DNA of 64,000 nt from Myxacorys chilensis ATA2-1-KO14 (GTDB lineage Bacteria > Cyanobacteriota > Cyanobacteriia > Leptolyngbyales > Leptolyngbyaceae). The DNA lies in the NCBI GenBank assembly GCA_019359275.1, contig JAHHHP010000002.1:1-64000 (forward strand), written 5' to 3'. The notes under the pieces are model-generated. The model worked only from the letters and a program-made list of their open reading frames with translations, made no database searches and had not been told where the DNA came from. Below are positions 26,932 through 36,475 of this stretch, piece after piece. The translations under genes and the position numbers were made by a program. Numbering within the stretch: position 1 is the stretch's first letter; each line of letters opens with the position of its first letter.

Positions 26932-28101
26932 ATGAAAGCAGTTTGTTGGCATGGATCAATGGATGTTCGAGTAGATACGGTTCTTGATCCTAAGATTTTG
27001 AATCCTCGCGACGCCATTATCAAAATTACGTCTACAGCGATTTGTGGTTCTGACTTGCACCTGTACGATGGTGTGATCCCAACCATGCAATCGGGTGACA
27101 TTTTAGGGCACGAGTTCATGGGCGAAATCGTCGAACTGGGTTCTGATGTAAAGAACTTGAGTATTGGCGATCGCGTAGTTGTGCCGTTTACGATCGCTTG
27201 CGGCAACTGCGCTTTCTGCCGCCGCGATAAGTGGTCGTTGTGTGACAACTCTAACCCCAATCAATTCATGGCAGAAGCGCTTTATGGCTATTCTGCGGCA
27301 GGGCTATTTGGTTATTCACACCTGTTTGGCGGCTACGCTGGCGGTCAGGCAGAATATGCTCGTGTACCTTTTGCCGATACAGGTTTGTTTAAAGTTCCTG
27401 AAGGACTGACGGACGAGCAAGTTTTATTCCTAACTGACGTTTTCCCTACCGGGTACATGGCAGCCGAAAACTGCGATATTCAGCCTGGAGACGTGGTAGC
27501 GGTCTGGGGTTGTGGCCCAGTTGGGCAGTTTGCCATCCGCAGCGCTTATATGCTGGGAGCCGAGAGAGTGATTGCGATCGATGAGGTTCCCGAACGTATG
27601 AAGATGGCGAAAGAGCAGTGCGGTGCAGAAGTCATCAACTTTAAAGAGGTCGATGCAGGCGAAGCGCTGAAGCAAATGACCGGAGGACGTGGGCCTGATT
27701 CTTGTATTGATGCGGTTGGCCTCGAAGCTCATGGTGCTGGGGTAGATTCGCTCTACGACATGGCAAAACAAGCCGTTCGATTAGAAACCGATCGTCCAAC
27801 GGCGCTCCGGCAAATTTTGGTCGCGTGCAGCAAGGGCGGAACTGTCTCAATTCCGGGCGTATATGGCGGACTGTTGGACAAAGTTCCGTTTGGGGCAGCG
27901 TTTAGCAAAGGTTTAACCATGAAAATGGGTCAAACTCATGTTCATAAATATTTGCGCCCTCTGATGGAGCGAATTCAGAACGGGGACATTGATCCCTCTT
28001 TCATCATCACGCATCGTTTTGCGCTGGAAGATGCTCCCAAAGGATACAAGATATTCAAGGAGAAAAAAGAGGACTGTATCAAAGTTGTGCTGAAGCCGTA
28101 A
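26932..28101 (+). CDS. zinc-dependent alcohol dehydrogenase, copy 2
   Basis: A 389-residue paralogue of the enzyme at 25141-26310, with the same zinc and cofactor motifs: [24 protein letters not shown], the structural cysteines in [16 protein letters not shown] and [13 protein letters not shown]. Divergence is spread along the whole length, so the duplication is not recent. AGGAG lies 13 bases before the ATG. The start codon directly abuts the decayed tail of the small exported protein gene. Terminated by the hairpin at 28135-28164. Confidence 0.92.
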   Translation: MKAVCWHGSMDVRVDTVLDPKILNPRDAIIKITSTAICGSDLHLYDGVIPTMQSGDILGHEFMGEIVELGSDVKNLSIGDRVVVPFTIACGNCAFCRRDKWSLCDNSNPNQFMAEALYGYSAAGLFGYSHLFGGYAGGQAEYARVPFADTGLFKVPEGLTDEQVLFLTDVFPTGYMAAENCDIQPGDVVAVWGCGPVGQFAIRSAYMLGAERVIAIDEVPERMKMAKEQCGAEVINFKEVDAGEALKQMTGGRGPDSCIDAVGLEAHGAGVDSLYDMAKQAVRLETDRPTALRQILVACSKGGTVSIPGVYGGLLDKVPFGAAFSKGLTMKMGQTHVHKYLRPLMERIQNGDIDPSFIITHRFALEDAPKGYKIFKEKKEDCIKVVLKP

Positions 28102-28134
28102 ATTTAGATATTAAACTTGGCGAAGCCAATTGCA

Positions 28135-28164
28135 GATAGGGATGTTTAACACAACGTCCCTATC
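28135..28164 (+). terminator. intrinsic terminator of alcohol dehydrogenase copy 2
   Basis: GATAGGGATGTT pairs with AACGTCCCTATC over twelve positions (one G-T pair) with loop TAACAC, followed by ATTGTTTT. It lies 34 bases after the stop. Confidence 0.7.
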
Positions 28165-28203
28165 ATTGTTTTAAACACTGAATTGAAACATAGGAGGTCT
28201 GAG

Positions 28204-28383
28204 GTGACTAATCGGGACAGTAATCCAAATCGGTTGTGGCTCAGTATCTTTATGATGGGTATCGTTTTGCTGATTGCGGCAATTCTGTTTCTTCCGACCA
28301 GAAGCGCTCTGCAACTTTCCATCCTTGCCCTTAGCATGATTTTGTTCGTCATCTCTGGCCTGATTGGAGCAGCAAGACCCTAA
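28204..28383 (+). CDS. small two-helix membrane protein
   Basis: A 59-residue protein with two hydrophobic helices (LSIFMMGIVLLIAAILFL and LSILALSMILFVISGLIG) separated by PTRSALQ. The GTG at 28204 is preceded by a strong AGGAGG six bases upstream, which decides the start over an ATG seven codons earlier. Function unknown. It closes the plus-strand stress-type run; its stop shares four bases with the stop of the convergent TldE-like gene. Confidence 0.7.
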   Translation: MTNRDSNPNRLWLSIFMMGIVLLIAAILFLPTRSALQLSILALSMILFVISGLIGAARP

Positions 28384-29687
28384 CTGCGTCCCGTGATAGA
28401 CAGTCCTTCTACAATCACGGAAGGGGTATGACAAGACCCATTCCAATCTGCGTCTCCACCCATCTCAACTAAACTTTTTAGCGCCGTGTAGACGCTTCCC
28501 GAAAGCATCGTGTCTTTCACGCGACCGACGATTTGACCGTTCTGCACTCGGTAGCCCAAATCGACGTTGATGGAAAATTCACCCGAAATTCCGGCCCCGC
28601 TGCCCAGCATTTGATCAAGAATTAACCCATTCTCCAACGTTGCAATTAGCTGATCGAGCGACTTCGACCCCGGTTGAATCAAGAGATTAAACAATCCTGG
28701 TGTAGGATAGCTGCCCAACCCTGATCGAAAGCCATTGCCTGTTGTGCCGCTTCCCAAGGTTTTACCGACGGTGCGATCAGTGTAGAACAATTGCAGCACA
28801 CCGCGATCGATAAATGTAATTGGTCGCGTTGGCGTTCCTTCATCATCAAATGGACAGCTAAACGGCCCGGAGGTAGGTTGCTGTGAAATGGTGATGGCAT
28901 CTGAAGTTACTTGTTGTCCTAAGCGATCGCTCCAAGGAGATGCCCCTTCGATCACCTGCTTCCCGTTTAATGCTGCTTGCACAGTGCCCCACAGCATATC
29001 TGCTGCCTTAGAGGTGAACAAAATCGGCACTCGCCCAGTTGGAGTCGAGGTGTTCTCTTTTGCCCACTCCAACCGGCGCAAAACCTGCTGTGCGATCGCG
29101 TCGGGATTCAAGCTGCCCCGCTCAGTTTGTCCATCGCCTACATTAAGAAAGTCATCTCCGCGCACCCATTCCACTTCTAAGTAGCCGCTCAAGGTGGTGT
29201 CGGTGTAGCCACAATCTAGCCCGTTGGAGTTGATCAATCGAGTGGTTTCGGCTTCGCACTCCCACCCGCCGCCACAGAGAACTTCTGGAAAGCGATCGCG
29301 CACGAGTTCGATCGATTGTTTTCCCCATTCGACTAAAGTTTCGACCGTAACGGCGTCACCCACATCTGGATAAATTTGTTTTGAAGCGGGAGATAGTTCA
29401 ATTTCCTCGGATTCATTCAGGTCACTAATCGCGATCGCGCGATCCACAAGGGCTTGAGGCTCGACATCTCCATACGCCACTGCCAAACCCGGACGCCCTC
29501 TTTTCCAAAGCCTGAGTGCTGTTCCTTCTGCCTGAGCGCTTTCGAGTTGTTTGAGCCGATTGGCTTCAAAATAAACGGGACGCGAGAGCGATCTCGACTG
29601 AAAGACTTCTGCGGCTTCTGCGCCCGATCGCAGCGCTAACGCTAACAGTTGTTCGGATAGAGTGTGTTGAGCATCGCTAGAAGTCAT
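28380..29687 (-). CDS. TldD/PmbA family protein (TldE-like)
   Basis: A 435-residue protein of the TldD/TldE family. In Escherichia coli TldD and TldE (PmbA) form a heterodimeric metalloprotease that degrades unstructured peptides and matures microcin B17. The TldE-type features are seen here: FEANRLKQLESAQAEGTALRLW (two blocks), the glycine-rich GTTGNGFRSGLGSYP, and the C-terminal GYRVQNGQIVGRVKDTMLSG. The metal-binding HExxxH of TldD is absent, as expected for the non-catalytic TldE subunit. No tldD is adjacent. Stop overlaps the small membrane protein gene by four bases. Confidence 0.88.
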   Translation of the reverse strand: MTSSDAQHTLSEQLLALALRSGAEAAEVFQSRSLSRPVYFEANRLKQLESAQAEGTALRLWKRGRPGLAVAYGDVEPQALVDRAIAISDLNESEEIELSPASKQIYPDVGDAVTVETLVEWGKQSIELVRDRFPEVLCGGGWECEAETTRLINSNGLDCGYTDTTLSGYLEVEWVRGDDFLNVGDGQTERGSLNPDAIAQQVLRRLEWAKENTSTPTGRVPILFTSKAADMLWGTVQAALNGKQVIEGASPWSDRLGQQVTSDAITISQQPTSGPFSCPFDDEGTPTRPITFIDRGVLQLFYTDRTVGKTLGSGTTGNGFRSGLGSYPTPGLFNLLIQPGSKSLDQLIATLENGLILDQMLGSGAGISGEFSINVDLGYRVQNGQIVGRVKDTMLSGSVYTALKSLVEMGGDADWNGSCHTPSVIVEGLSITGRS

Positions 29688-29785
29688 AAAAAATTCTCAG
29701 AGCAAACGCTGGAACGAAAAATGAGAAATCCCATTTCATCAAACCATGATTCGATTCCCCTATTTCCCCGATTTTAAGGAATGGT

Positions 29786-30661
29786 CTAGATTTTTGTGGA
29801 GGATGCTAAGTTGATGTCTTGCAGTAACCAAAATCCTGCGAAGGCTTCAACATCAGGGCTGGTTTGAATCGCGAGAAAGTGAACGCCGTTTGCTTGGTGT
29901 TTGGCAATCTCAAACTGTTCGGCTTCAGGTTTGGTTTGTTTATCTAAACTTGTGAGAAACCAGCGATCGCTGATTCCGGTTTCCAGCAGCAGTCGGTTGG
30001 GCAAGGCTGGATCAAATTTGACATCTGCGAGTTCTAGTCCTGACAGCCAAGCGGCCATTGTTGTAGCGCGAGACGAGTAGATGATCAGTCCCGATACAGG
30101 AGTTTCTGCGTCCAGTTGGGCGAGCGTTAGTGGAAACGCTTCTCCAAACTCGATTGACCAGTCATTCATCTCGTGCAAGGCACTTGCGGGTAAGGTGGCA
30201 AATATCCATTTCTGACCCGTTAAGGCATCCGGTAAGGGCTGCGGGGGAGTGACAGGGAAGGCCACGGATGGAGTGGCAGCCGCCTGATAACCAGGATGCT
30301 CTGGATAAACCGTGAGCAAGCGATCGTGCAGCCATACATTGAGCGCGTAGGTACGACGGCTCAGGTAAGCGGGGACATTTAATTCTTTGCAGGCCGTCAT
30401 GATCATATTATTCATGGCCTGTCGAAAGAATCGGATTTTATCGGGCGGACTCGGAGCACGAGATATCGCTTCTTCGATCGCACTTGTCAGCCAAATTGAA
30501 TTGACCTGGGAACTGGAACAGTACTCCGAAAATCGAAATAAGGTTTCGGGCTGAGCATCCACAGTGGTCGGGCTTTCGCAGATTAACACTTCCCAAACTT
30601 TTTTCTTTTGCTCATCCAAAATTGGACGAGAGTAGTAATCGAGTTCCCAAATCGTAGTCAT
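29786..30661 (-). CDS. Tab2/Atab2 family RNA-binding protein
   Basis: A 291-residue protein of the Tab2 (DUF1092) family. In Chlamydomonas Tab2 and Arabidopsis ATAB2 this protein binds photosystem mRNA leaders and is needed for photosystem I (and in plants also photosystem II) protein synthesis. Recognised by the N-terminal IWELDYYSRPILDE, KKVWEVLICES, RRTYALNVWLHDR and the central QKWIFATLPAS. Length fits the cyanobacterial form. It stands alone, 98 bases upstream of tldE on the same strand. Confidence 0.92.
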   Translation of the reverse strand: MTTIWELDYYSRPILDEQKKKVWEVLICESPTTVDAQPETLFRFSEYCSSSQVNSIWLTSAIEEAISRAPSPPDKIRFFRQAMNNMIMTACKELNVPAYLSRRTYALNVWLHDRLLTVYPEHPGYQAAATPSVAFPVTPPQPLPDALTGQKWIFATLPASALHEMNDWSIEFGEAFPLTLAQLDAETPVSGLIIYSSRATTMAAWLSGLELADVKFDPALPNRLLLETGISDRWFLTSLDKQTKPEAEQFEIAKHQANGVHFLAIQTSPDVEAFAGFWLLQDINLASSTKI

Positions 30662-31094
30662 AGGTTAAAAGCGGGGGTGTCTTATAGCAATCCTATTGCT
30701 ATTGGGTGATGGAAGTGCAATTTCTACAAGGCGATCGCAGCTTAGCTGACCACGATCACAACTTCGAGTATTAATCAATTGTTAAATAGTAGAGCGTTAA
30801 GTAGCAGAAATCGAAAGCAATGAGCGTTTTATAGAATCTTTTCTCCGCTGGACAAGGCTGAGAGTATATACCACACTTGAGCCTTTTTTTCTACACTGAA
30901 AATGAGGTTGTATTAAAGGACGGAACAATGATAGAAGGTGAACAGTCAGTATTTCTACAGTTGAAAAACGTTTTTTGGTTACTACTCCAGGCGAGATTAG
31001 CAGCTAGTACCTGACAAAACTGTAACGAAATTCGACTGAACATCAGGGTTTGCTTTGAAACGCGAAATCAGATTGAAGTAGGTAGAAAGCAACA
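30662..31094. other. 433-base intergenic stretch
   Basis: AT-rich region between divergent Tab2 and hydroxylase genes, so it must hold both promoters. The only candidate frame is 28 codons from ATG 30928 (MIEGEQSVFLQLKNV...), preceded by AAAGGA, which I do not recognise and do not call. No hairpin or repeat of note was seen. Confidence 0.4.
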
Positions 31095-31808
31095 ATGGTG
31101 TTCGAGCAAATCGTCAGCATTTACAAGCTGTACGCTTGGGTCTTTTTGACCTTTACAGTTGTTGAGCTGGTAGTTCCAATCAAGCGGCATTCCGCTAAAA
31201 GTTACTTGATAGGTGTTCTATCGCAACTAGCATATTTTGCATGGACAGCTGTGTTTCTAATGGTGGTGTCCAAGATAAACATGCCAAGTCTGCTACATTT
31301 CAACGTGCAGTATTTAGCAAGCGACAACCGTTTTCCTGTCATCGCTCTCAAATCTTTTGTTCTTCCCTGTCTGCCATTTCTGCTGTTTGACTTCTTCTAC
31401 TACTGGTTTCATCGTTTACAGCATCGCTCTAGGCTACTGTGGCGGTTTCACCGTCTGCACCACTCGCACACCGAGATGAACATCTGGAATCATGTGAACC
31501 ACCCGCTAGAGCAGCCTCTAGAATGGGTGTTTATTGTCATTCCTTCAACGCTATGCGTCCGGCTGATTTTGCCCGATACTGGTACGCTAGGACTCTTTCT
31601 AGGAGTGTGGGGGATTATAATCCACTCCAATTGTCGAGTTGTAATGCCGGGGCTGCGGCATGTGCTAACGACAACGATGCATCACCGAATTCATCACAGT
31701 CGAGAACCTCAACACTACGATCGTAATTTTGCGTCAATCTTTCCACTCTACGATCGACTGTTCGGTACATTTACTTGGACAGACAAGTTTCCTGAAACAG
31801 GGCTTTAG
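31095..31808 (+). CDS. sterol desaturase / fatty acid hydroxylase family protein
   Basis: A 237-residue integral membrane di-iron enzyme. The histidine clusters of the family are visible: FHRLQH, FHRLHHSH followed by HVNHP, and HHRIHHS near the C-terminus. Four or so hydrophobic helices precede and separate them. Such enzymes hydroxylate or desaturate lipids, carotenoids or sterols; the substrate cannot be judged here. It is monocistronic, convergent with the S1-domain gene. Confidence 0.9.
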   Translation: MVFEQIVSIYKLYAWVFLTFTVVELVVPIKRHSAKSYLIGVLSQLAYFAWTAVFLMVVSKINMPSLLHFNVQYLASDNRFPVIALKSFVLPCLPFLLFDFFYYWFHRLQHRSRLLWRFHRLHHSHTEMNIWNHVNHPLEQPLEWVFIVIPSTLCVRLILPDTGTLGLFLGVWGIIIHSNCRVVMPGLRHVLTTTMHHRIHHSREPQHYDRNFASIFPLYDRLFGTFTWTDKFPETGL

Positions 31809-31943
31809 CTGTAAGGCCTATTGCGGCTATACGCTGATCGTGGGAAGCCCACTGAAACGGTTTATAAAAATGAAACAGTGCCCGTGGAGACGTTGAACAG
31901 GCACTGTTCGAGAAAGCGATCGCAAGGCAAACTGCTCTATTGC

Positions 31944-32846
31944 CTAACTGCCTAGCAAGTTTTTCCGGGCACGATCTTGCCGCGATTCTGCCTCTTCCAT
32001 CACCGTTGCCAAATTCTCCACCATCTCGCCCGGATGGTTCTCTAGCACTTTGGTTGACAACGAGATCCGACCTCTACCTTCATCGAGATCGACAATCATC
32101 GCCTTGATCGGCTGACCGACTTCTAAGAGAGCTGGAAGCGATGGGATGAACTTTTGACTGATTTGATTGATGTGCAGCAATCCGGTCGTGCCGTCAAACT
32201 CAACGAACGCACCAAACGGTTTGAGACTCGCGACTTTACCTTCAATAAGTTGTCCGGCTTCGAGTTGGCTGAAGTTTTGAGCGCGAGCCGCGAGACGGTT
32301 AGATAAAACAATTTTGTTGCGATCGCGATCCAATTCTAAAAAGGTCACGGTCAGAGTTTGGCCTTTGAGGGCTTCTAAGTTCTCTCGCTCGACGAGGTGC
32401 GATCGCGGAATAAATCCTCGCAATCCTAAAACATCAACGGTTACACCACCTTTATTCATGCCCGTGACGCGCACCTGTACGCTTTGGTTGCTGTCTTGCA
32501 TTTCTGCCAAGCGCTCCCAAATTTTTCGATACTCAAGCTGACGTAGCGAGATTGTTACCTGCCCATCTTCATTCTGTTCACGAACAATCAGGAACTCTCG
32601 CTCTTCCTGCAACGGCAGAATCGTTGAGACATCCGCCACTTGCCGAACACTCGCCTCTTCAACGGGTAAAAATGCTGGAGACTTTCCCCCAATATCGACC
32701 AATGCGCCACCGCTTTCATAGCTGTATGCTTTTCCTGTCACAACCTGACCCTTCTGAAACTGATAGTCGTGTTGCTCAAGCGCTTTGGCGAAATCTTCCA
32801 TCGAGAAGGAAGCGTCGGGGGACTTAGATTGCATTGATTTTTCCAT
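31944..32846 (-). CDS. ribosomal protein S1 homologue with three S1 domains
   Basis: About 300 residues containing three S1 RNA-binding folds: one from residue 35 (GKAYSYESGGALVDIGGKSP), one around 115 (GVTVDVLGLRGFIPRSHL) and one around 200 (GKVASLKPFGAFVEFDGTTG). Cyanobacteria carry short S1 proteins of this size, used in the ribosome or as separate RNA-binding proteins; Synechococcus has more than one. I use the ATG at 32846; a TTG three codons earlier is possible. Which S1 type this is cannot be decided without comparison. Confidence 0.88.
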   Translation of the reverse strand: MEKSMQSKSPDASFSMEDFAKALEQHDYQFQKGQVVTGKAYSYESGGALVDIGGKSPAFLPVEEASVRQVADVSTILPLQEEREFLIVREQNEDGQVTISLRQLEYRKIWERLAEMQDSNQSVQVRVTGMNKGGVTVDVLGLRGFIPRSHLVERENLEALKGQTLTVTFLELDRDRNKIVLSNRLAARAQNFSQLEAGQLIEGKVASLKPFGAFVEFDGTTGLLHINQISQKFIPSLPALLEVGQPIKAMIVDLDEGRGRISLSTKVLENHPGEMVENLATVMEEAESRQDRARKNLLGS

Positions 32847-33050
32847 GACGAACAATTGAGATGCTTTTGAAGCACATTTGTCAACATCCAGTGTAGTACG
32901 CGCTTAGAGATTGGGAACGAAGAATTCATCCTGCAGCCCAATCAGAACATGCCCCCTTAACCTTGCTTCATAAATCTTTCTAAGGAGCGATGTGGCGCTA
33001 TTATTCAGTCGTAGACGATATTGAAAGAGCTAGTGTATGCGACCTTCGCC

Positions 33051-33941
33051 ATGAGACTTAAAACTGGAATTCGCCTGCTAAAAGACACAGTTCAGGAATG
33101 GAATGAAGATAACGTTCCGATGCTGGCAGCAGCACTAGCCTACTACACTGTATTTTCGTTAGCGCCCTTACTGCTGATTGCGATCGCGATCGCGGGTGCA
33201 TTCTTAGGCGAAGAAGCCGCACGGGGAGAAGTCGTCACTCAGCTTCAAGGCATCGTTGGAAAACCTGCCGCAGACGCCATTTCTGCTCTGATTGATAATG
33301 CGAATAAACCTAATTCGGGCGGTACGATCGCAACGATCATTAGCGTTGCGATCTTGCTATTTGGTGCATCTGGCGTATTTGGACAACTTCAGATGGCACT
33401 AAATATCATCTGGGGAGTGAAACCTAAGCCTGGACGAGCGGTAAAGAGTTTTATTCAATCCCGCTTTTTATCGTTTGCAATGGTGCTAGTAATCGGATTT
33501 TTGTTACTTGTTTCATTAGTTTTTACGGCAGTATTGTCTCTCATCAGCAATTACTTTGGTAATTTTGTTCCTGGTTTTCTAATTGTTGGAAAAATTCTTA
33601 ATTTCGTTATCTCTTTTGGAGTAATTACTTTTCTATTTGCAGCCATTTATAAGTTTCTTCCCGATGCAAAAATTCCTTGGAGCAATCTTTGGGTCGGGGC
33701 AGCGGTCACTGCAATATTGTTCAACCTCGGCAGGTTTCTAATTGGGCTTTACCTAGAAAATGGTGGTGTCAGTTCTAGTTATGGTGCGGCGGGGTCGCTG
33801 GTCGTCATTCTAATTTGGGTGTTCTATTCGGCTCAGATTCTGCTGCTTGGAGCAGAATTCACGCAAGTCTACTCCAAATATCGAGGCAAGCCAATTCAAC
33901 CGTCGAAATACGCAGTTCCGACCTCACGACCCGATGCCTAA
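33051..33941 (+). CDS. YihY/BrkB family membrane protein
   Basis: About 296 residues with six hydrophobic segments. Family features: [22 protein letters not shown] near the N-terminus, [39 protein letters not shown] and [20 protein letters not shown] near the end. Once annotated as ribonuclease BN, the family is now seen as transporter-like membrane proteins of unclear function. I choose ATG 33051; a TTG ten codons upstream also lies in frame. Its stop shares four bases with the stop of convergent mnmA. Confidence 0.9.
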   Translation: MRLKTGIRLLKDTVQEWNEDNVPMLAAALAYYTVFSLAPLLLIAIAIAGAFLGEEAARGEVVTQLQGIVGKPAADAISALIDNANKPNSGGTIATIISVAILLFGASGVFGQLQMALNIIWGVKPKPGRAVKSFIQSRFLSFAMVLVIGFLLLVSLVFTAVLSLISNYFGNFVPGFLIVGKILNFVISFGVITFLFAAIYKFLPDAKIPWSNLWVGAAVTAILFNLGRFLIGLYLENGGVSSSYGAAGSLVVILIWVFYSAQILLLGAEFTQVYSKYRGKPIQPSKYAVPTSRPDA

Positions 33942-34993
33942 ACCGAACGCTCAATCACGCCCCCACCAAGCAGTACTTCCCCGTCATACCAAACGGCAGC
34001 TTGACCCGGAGTAATACTAAACTGCGGCTCATCAAACACAACTCGCACCCGCCCCGCTTCAAGCGGAATTACGGTCGCTGGGGTGGCGGCCGAGCGGTAG
34101 CGAATTTGCACTTCGGCTTTGATTGGGGCAGTAGGCTGAGCAATCGACACCCAGTTGACGCGCTGCACAGTGCAATCTGGGCGAAACGCCGCATCCCGCT
34201 CTCCTACGATGACTTGATTCTTCAACGCATCTAAACCAATCACATAAAGCGGCTCGCTGTGGGCTATCCCAAGTCCTTTGCGCTGTCCAATCGTGTAATG
34301 ATGCACGCCTTCATGCTGACCGAGGACAGTTCCGGCGCGATCGACAATTTCACCATTTTGAGGCGTGATGTACTTGTCAAGAAATGCCCGCATCGAACCG
34401 TTTGCCTCAACCAAGCACAAGTCTTGACTTTCGGGCTTTTCTGCTGTGTGCAAGCCAAACTCACCCGCCATTTGGCGCGTTTCGGTTTTGCGCGTTTCTC
34501 CCAACGGAAACACCACATGAGCCAGAATTTCTTGGCTGAGATCGTATAAAAAGTAGGTTTGATCTTTCGAGCGATCCACGGCTCTGAGAAGTTGGTGGCG
34601 TCCGGTTGCCGGATCAAACCGAGTCCGGGCGTAATGACCTGTCGCGATCGCATCAATGCCCAACTGCTCACGAGCATACTTCAGCATCGGGCCAAATTTG
34701 ACGGCTTTGTTGCACTGCGAACACGGCAAGGGCGTAATCCCGTCTCCATAGCCAGACACCAAATAATCGACAATATTTTCTTGAAACACATCGCGAGTAT
34801 CAACAATGTGATGCGGAATACCCAGTTCTTCGCAAAGCCTAGCGGCATCTACCATGCCTTCTGAGCAGCACTGTCCCTTGCCCTTCATCAACCAGAGGGT
34901 CATGCCTTCGACCTGATAGCCTTGGTCATGTAGAGTAGCAGCAGCAACAGAACTATCGACTCCACCAGAGAGTCCAACCACGACTTTGTTCAT
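33938..34993 (-). CDS. mnmA: tRNA-specific 2-thiouridylase
   Basis: A 351-residue cytoplasmic enzyme that thiolates the wobble uridine (s2U34) of tRNA-Lys, Glu and Gln, using ATP and sulphur relayed from a cysteine desulfurase. The PP-loop is [12 protein letters not shown] at the N-terminus. Catalytic cysteines appear as [14 protein letters not shown] near 97 and SQDLCLV near 195. GHYAR and the C-terminal beta-barrel ([20 protein letters not shown]) are also typical. Length is normal. Convergent with YihY, four-base stop overlap. Confidence 0.97.
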   Translation of the reverse strand: MNKVVVGLSGGVDSSVAAATLHDQGYQVEGMTLWLMKGKGQCCSEGMVDAARLCEELGIPHHIVDTRDVFQENIVDYLVSGYGDGITPLPCSQCNKAVKFGPMLKYAREQLGIDAIATGHYARTRFDPATGRHQLLRAVDRSKDQTYFLYDLSQEILAHVVFPLGETRKTETRQMAGEFGLHTAEKPESQDLCLVEANGSMRAFLDKYITPQNGEIVDRAGTVLGQHEGVHHYTIGQRKGLGIAHSEPLYVIGLDALKNQVIVGERDAAFRPDCTVQRVNWVSIAQPTAPIKAEVQIRYRSAATPATVIPLEAGRVRVVFDEPQFSITPGQAAVWYDGEVLLGGGVIERSV

Positions 34994-35216
34994 GGAAACC
35001 GAGAGAAAGAAAATATAGCTCTAGGCTAACACTGTTCGTTGAGGGTTGAATGAGGGATGCTAGCGGCAAGCCTGTGCAAGAAAGCGCCAATTCTAGCGAA
35101 ATGAATTAGCCGTAGGAAGCACAGAGAAAAAAGTTGCTGAATTAAGGGCTAATGTCCGTGTTACACTGCCGCTAAAATTTCATTGTGACGTTGTTTACTG
35201 AATCGGGGCAAAAACC

Positions 35217-35933
35217 ATGGGGTGTGGGAGACAGGTATTAAGGGCGGTTCCGTTAGGAGTGCGCTTGACAGGGGTAACGGTTTGTATGGGTGTAGCACAG
35301 ATTGGTCTAGCACAGCCGCCAGCCGTCGCGCAAACGCTGCCACCCCCCCCTGTTCTAGTTCCCGCTCAGCCCAACAGTTACCCGCCCCCTCAAACCTATC
35401 CACCCCCTCAAACCTATCCCGTGCCCGGAGAACGAGTTTATAGTCCGCCTAGCGGAAGCTACTCGCAGCCGACAGTTGGACAATACCGGGTTTACGTTGA
35501 TAGCAGTGATCCGTATCTGTTGCAGCAAATTAAAACGTTTGAACCCGGCGCGTTTTTTCAAACTCTTGGAGGGCGGCGCGTGATTCAGACAGGCACGTAT
35601 AACAGTGAGGCAAATGCCCGTCAGCAGGTGGCTTTGCTTGCCTCTCAAGGGATAAGAGCGAGCATTACGACCCAATCAGGAGGGCAAATTCCCGGTGGAG
35701 GGGAAAGCCCGAGTGGGTATTACGCGATCGTACCGGGATCTCAAAATGAACTACCTAGATTGCGCGATCGCGCCATTCAGTTGGGTGTCTCTCGAACGGC
35801 AATCCGGCTGCGCGATCGCCCGATTGGTCCTCATATAGCCGTAGGTCCTTATGCCACTCGCAGTGATGCTGAAATTGTGAAGCAGTTTCTGCGCGATCGT
35901 CAGTTTGATGCGCGAGTTTTTTACGGTCGTTAA
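35217..35933 (+). CDS. exported SPOR-like protein
   Basis: A 238-residue protein with an N-terminal hydrophobic export signal (VRLTGVTVCMGVAQIGLAQ), a proline-rich linker containing a short direct repeat (PPPQTYPPPQTYP), then two SPOR-like modules. The first is QYRVYVDSSDPYLLQQI with FFQTLGGRRVIQTGTYNSEANA; the second has HIAVGPYATRSDAEIVKQFL. SPOR domains bind denuded peptidoglycan in the periplasm. Role unknown. The stop shares four bases with that of the convergent membrane protein gene. Confidence 0.75.
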   Translation: MGCGRQVLRAVPLGVRLTGVTVCMGVAQIGLAQPPAVAQTLPPPPVLVPAQPNSYPPPQTYPPPQTYPVPGERVYSPPSGSYSQPTVGQYRVYVDSSDPYLLQQIKTFEPGAFFQTLGGRRVIQTGTYNSEANARQQVALLASQGIRASITTQSGGQIPGGGESPSGYYAIVPGSQNELPRLRDRAIQLGVSRTAIRLRDRPIGPHIAVGPYATRSDAEIVKQFLRDRQFDARVFYGR

Positions 35934-36355
35934 ATCAACTGAGCAGCTATCCATCCAATTCCCAACCCCAACCAAGCAACCAGCGTCAGCATAATTAGAG
36001 CCTGAATGTTGTTGAATTCTGCTGTTTGAATGTCAAGCCGTGCTAATGACTCAGCCGAGAAGACCATGAAGAACGGCAGGAATATCTTGAACCAGTTGAG
36101 CAAGATTGAAGCAAAAGCAGCCGCTCCGATTAAAAACGTGAACGCAACAGTGTCTGAATTAAACCACCTGATCAGCATGCGTTGCAGTCCCCGAATCGGA
36201 CTCATCATCAAGATGGCTAGAACAAGTCCCCATACGATCGCGATTCCAAATATCACAGGAGAATGAACGGATAGAATAAATTTACCAAAAATGGCATAGG
36301 CTACCAGTAATAGCGACAGCGAGAGCCAAGGACATCTTCTACAGATTGAAATCAT
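35930..36355 (-). CDS. putative four-helix membrane protein
   Basis: A 141-residue highly hydrophobic protein with about four membrane spans (LSLSLLLVAYAIFG, IFGIAIVWGLVLAILMM, FTFLIGAAAFASILL, LIMLTLVAWLGLGIGWIA). I do not recognise a family. It begins with two cysteines in ICRRCPW. It is transcribed toward the SPOR-like gene and overlaps its stop by four bases. The glucosidase gene lies 120 bases away, convergent in the same direction. Confidence 0.65.
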   Translation of the reverse strand: MISICRRCPWLSLSLLLVAYAIFGKFILSVHSPVIFGIAIVWGLVLAILMMSPIRGLQRMLIRWFNSDTVAFTFLIGAAAFASILLNWFKIFLPFFMVFSAESLARLDIQTAEFNNIQALIMLTLVAWLGLGIGWIAAQLI

Positions 36356-36475
36356 AGGTTGAAAACGAGAGGCGTGACCAATTCATTAGTAACACGTTAA
36401 CTCCCAACGTTAAGGCGTGCAGATCGTCGATTTCAGATTTTCGCGGCGATTATTTTTTACAACTGTTTAGGAAAC

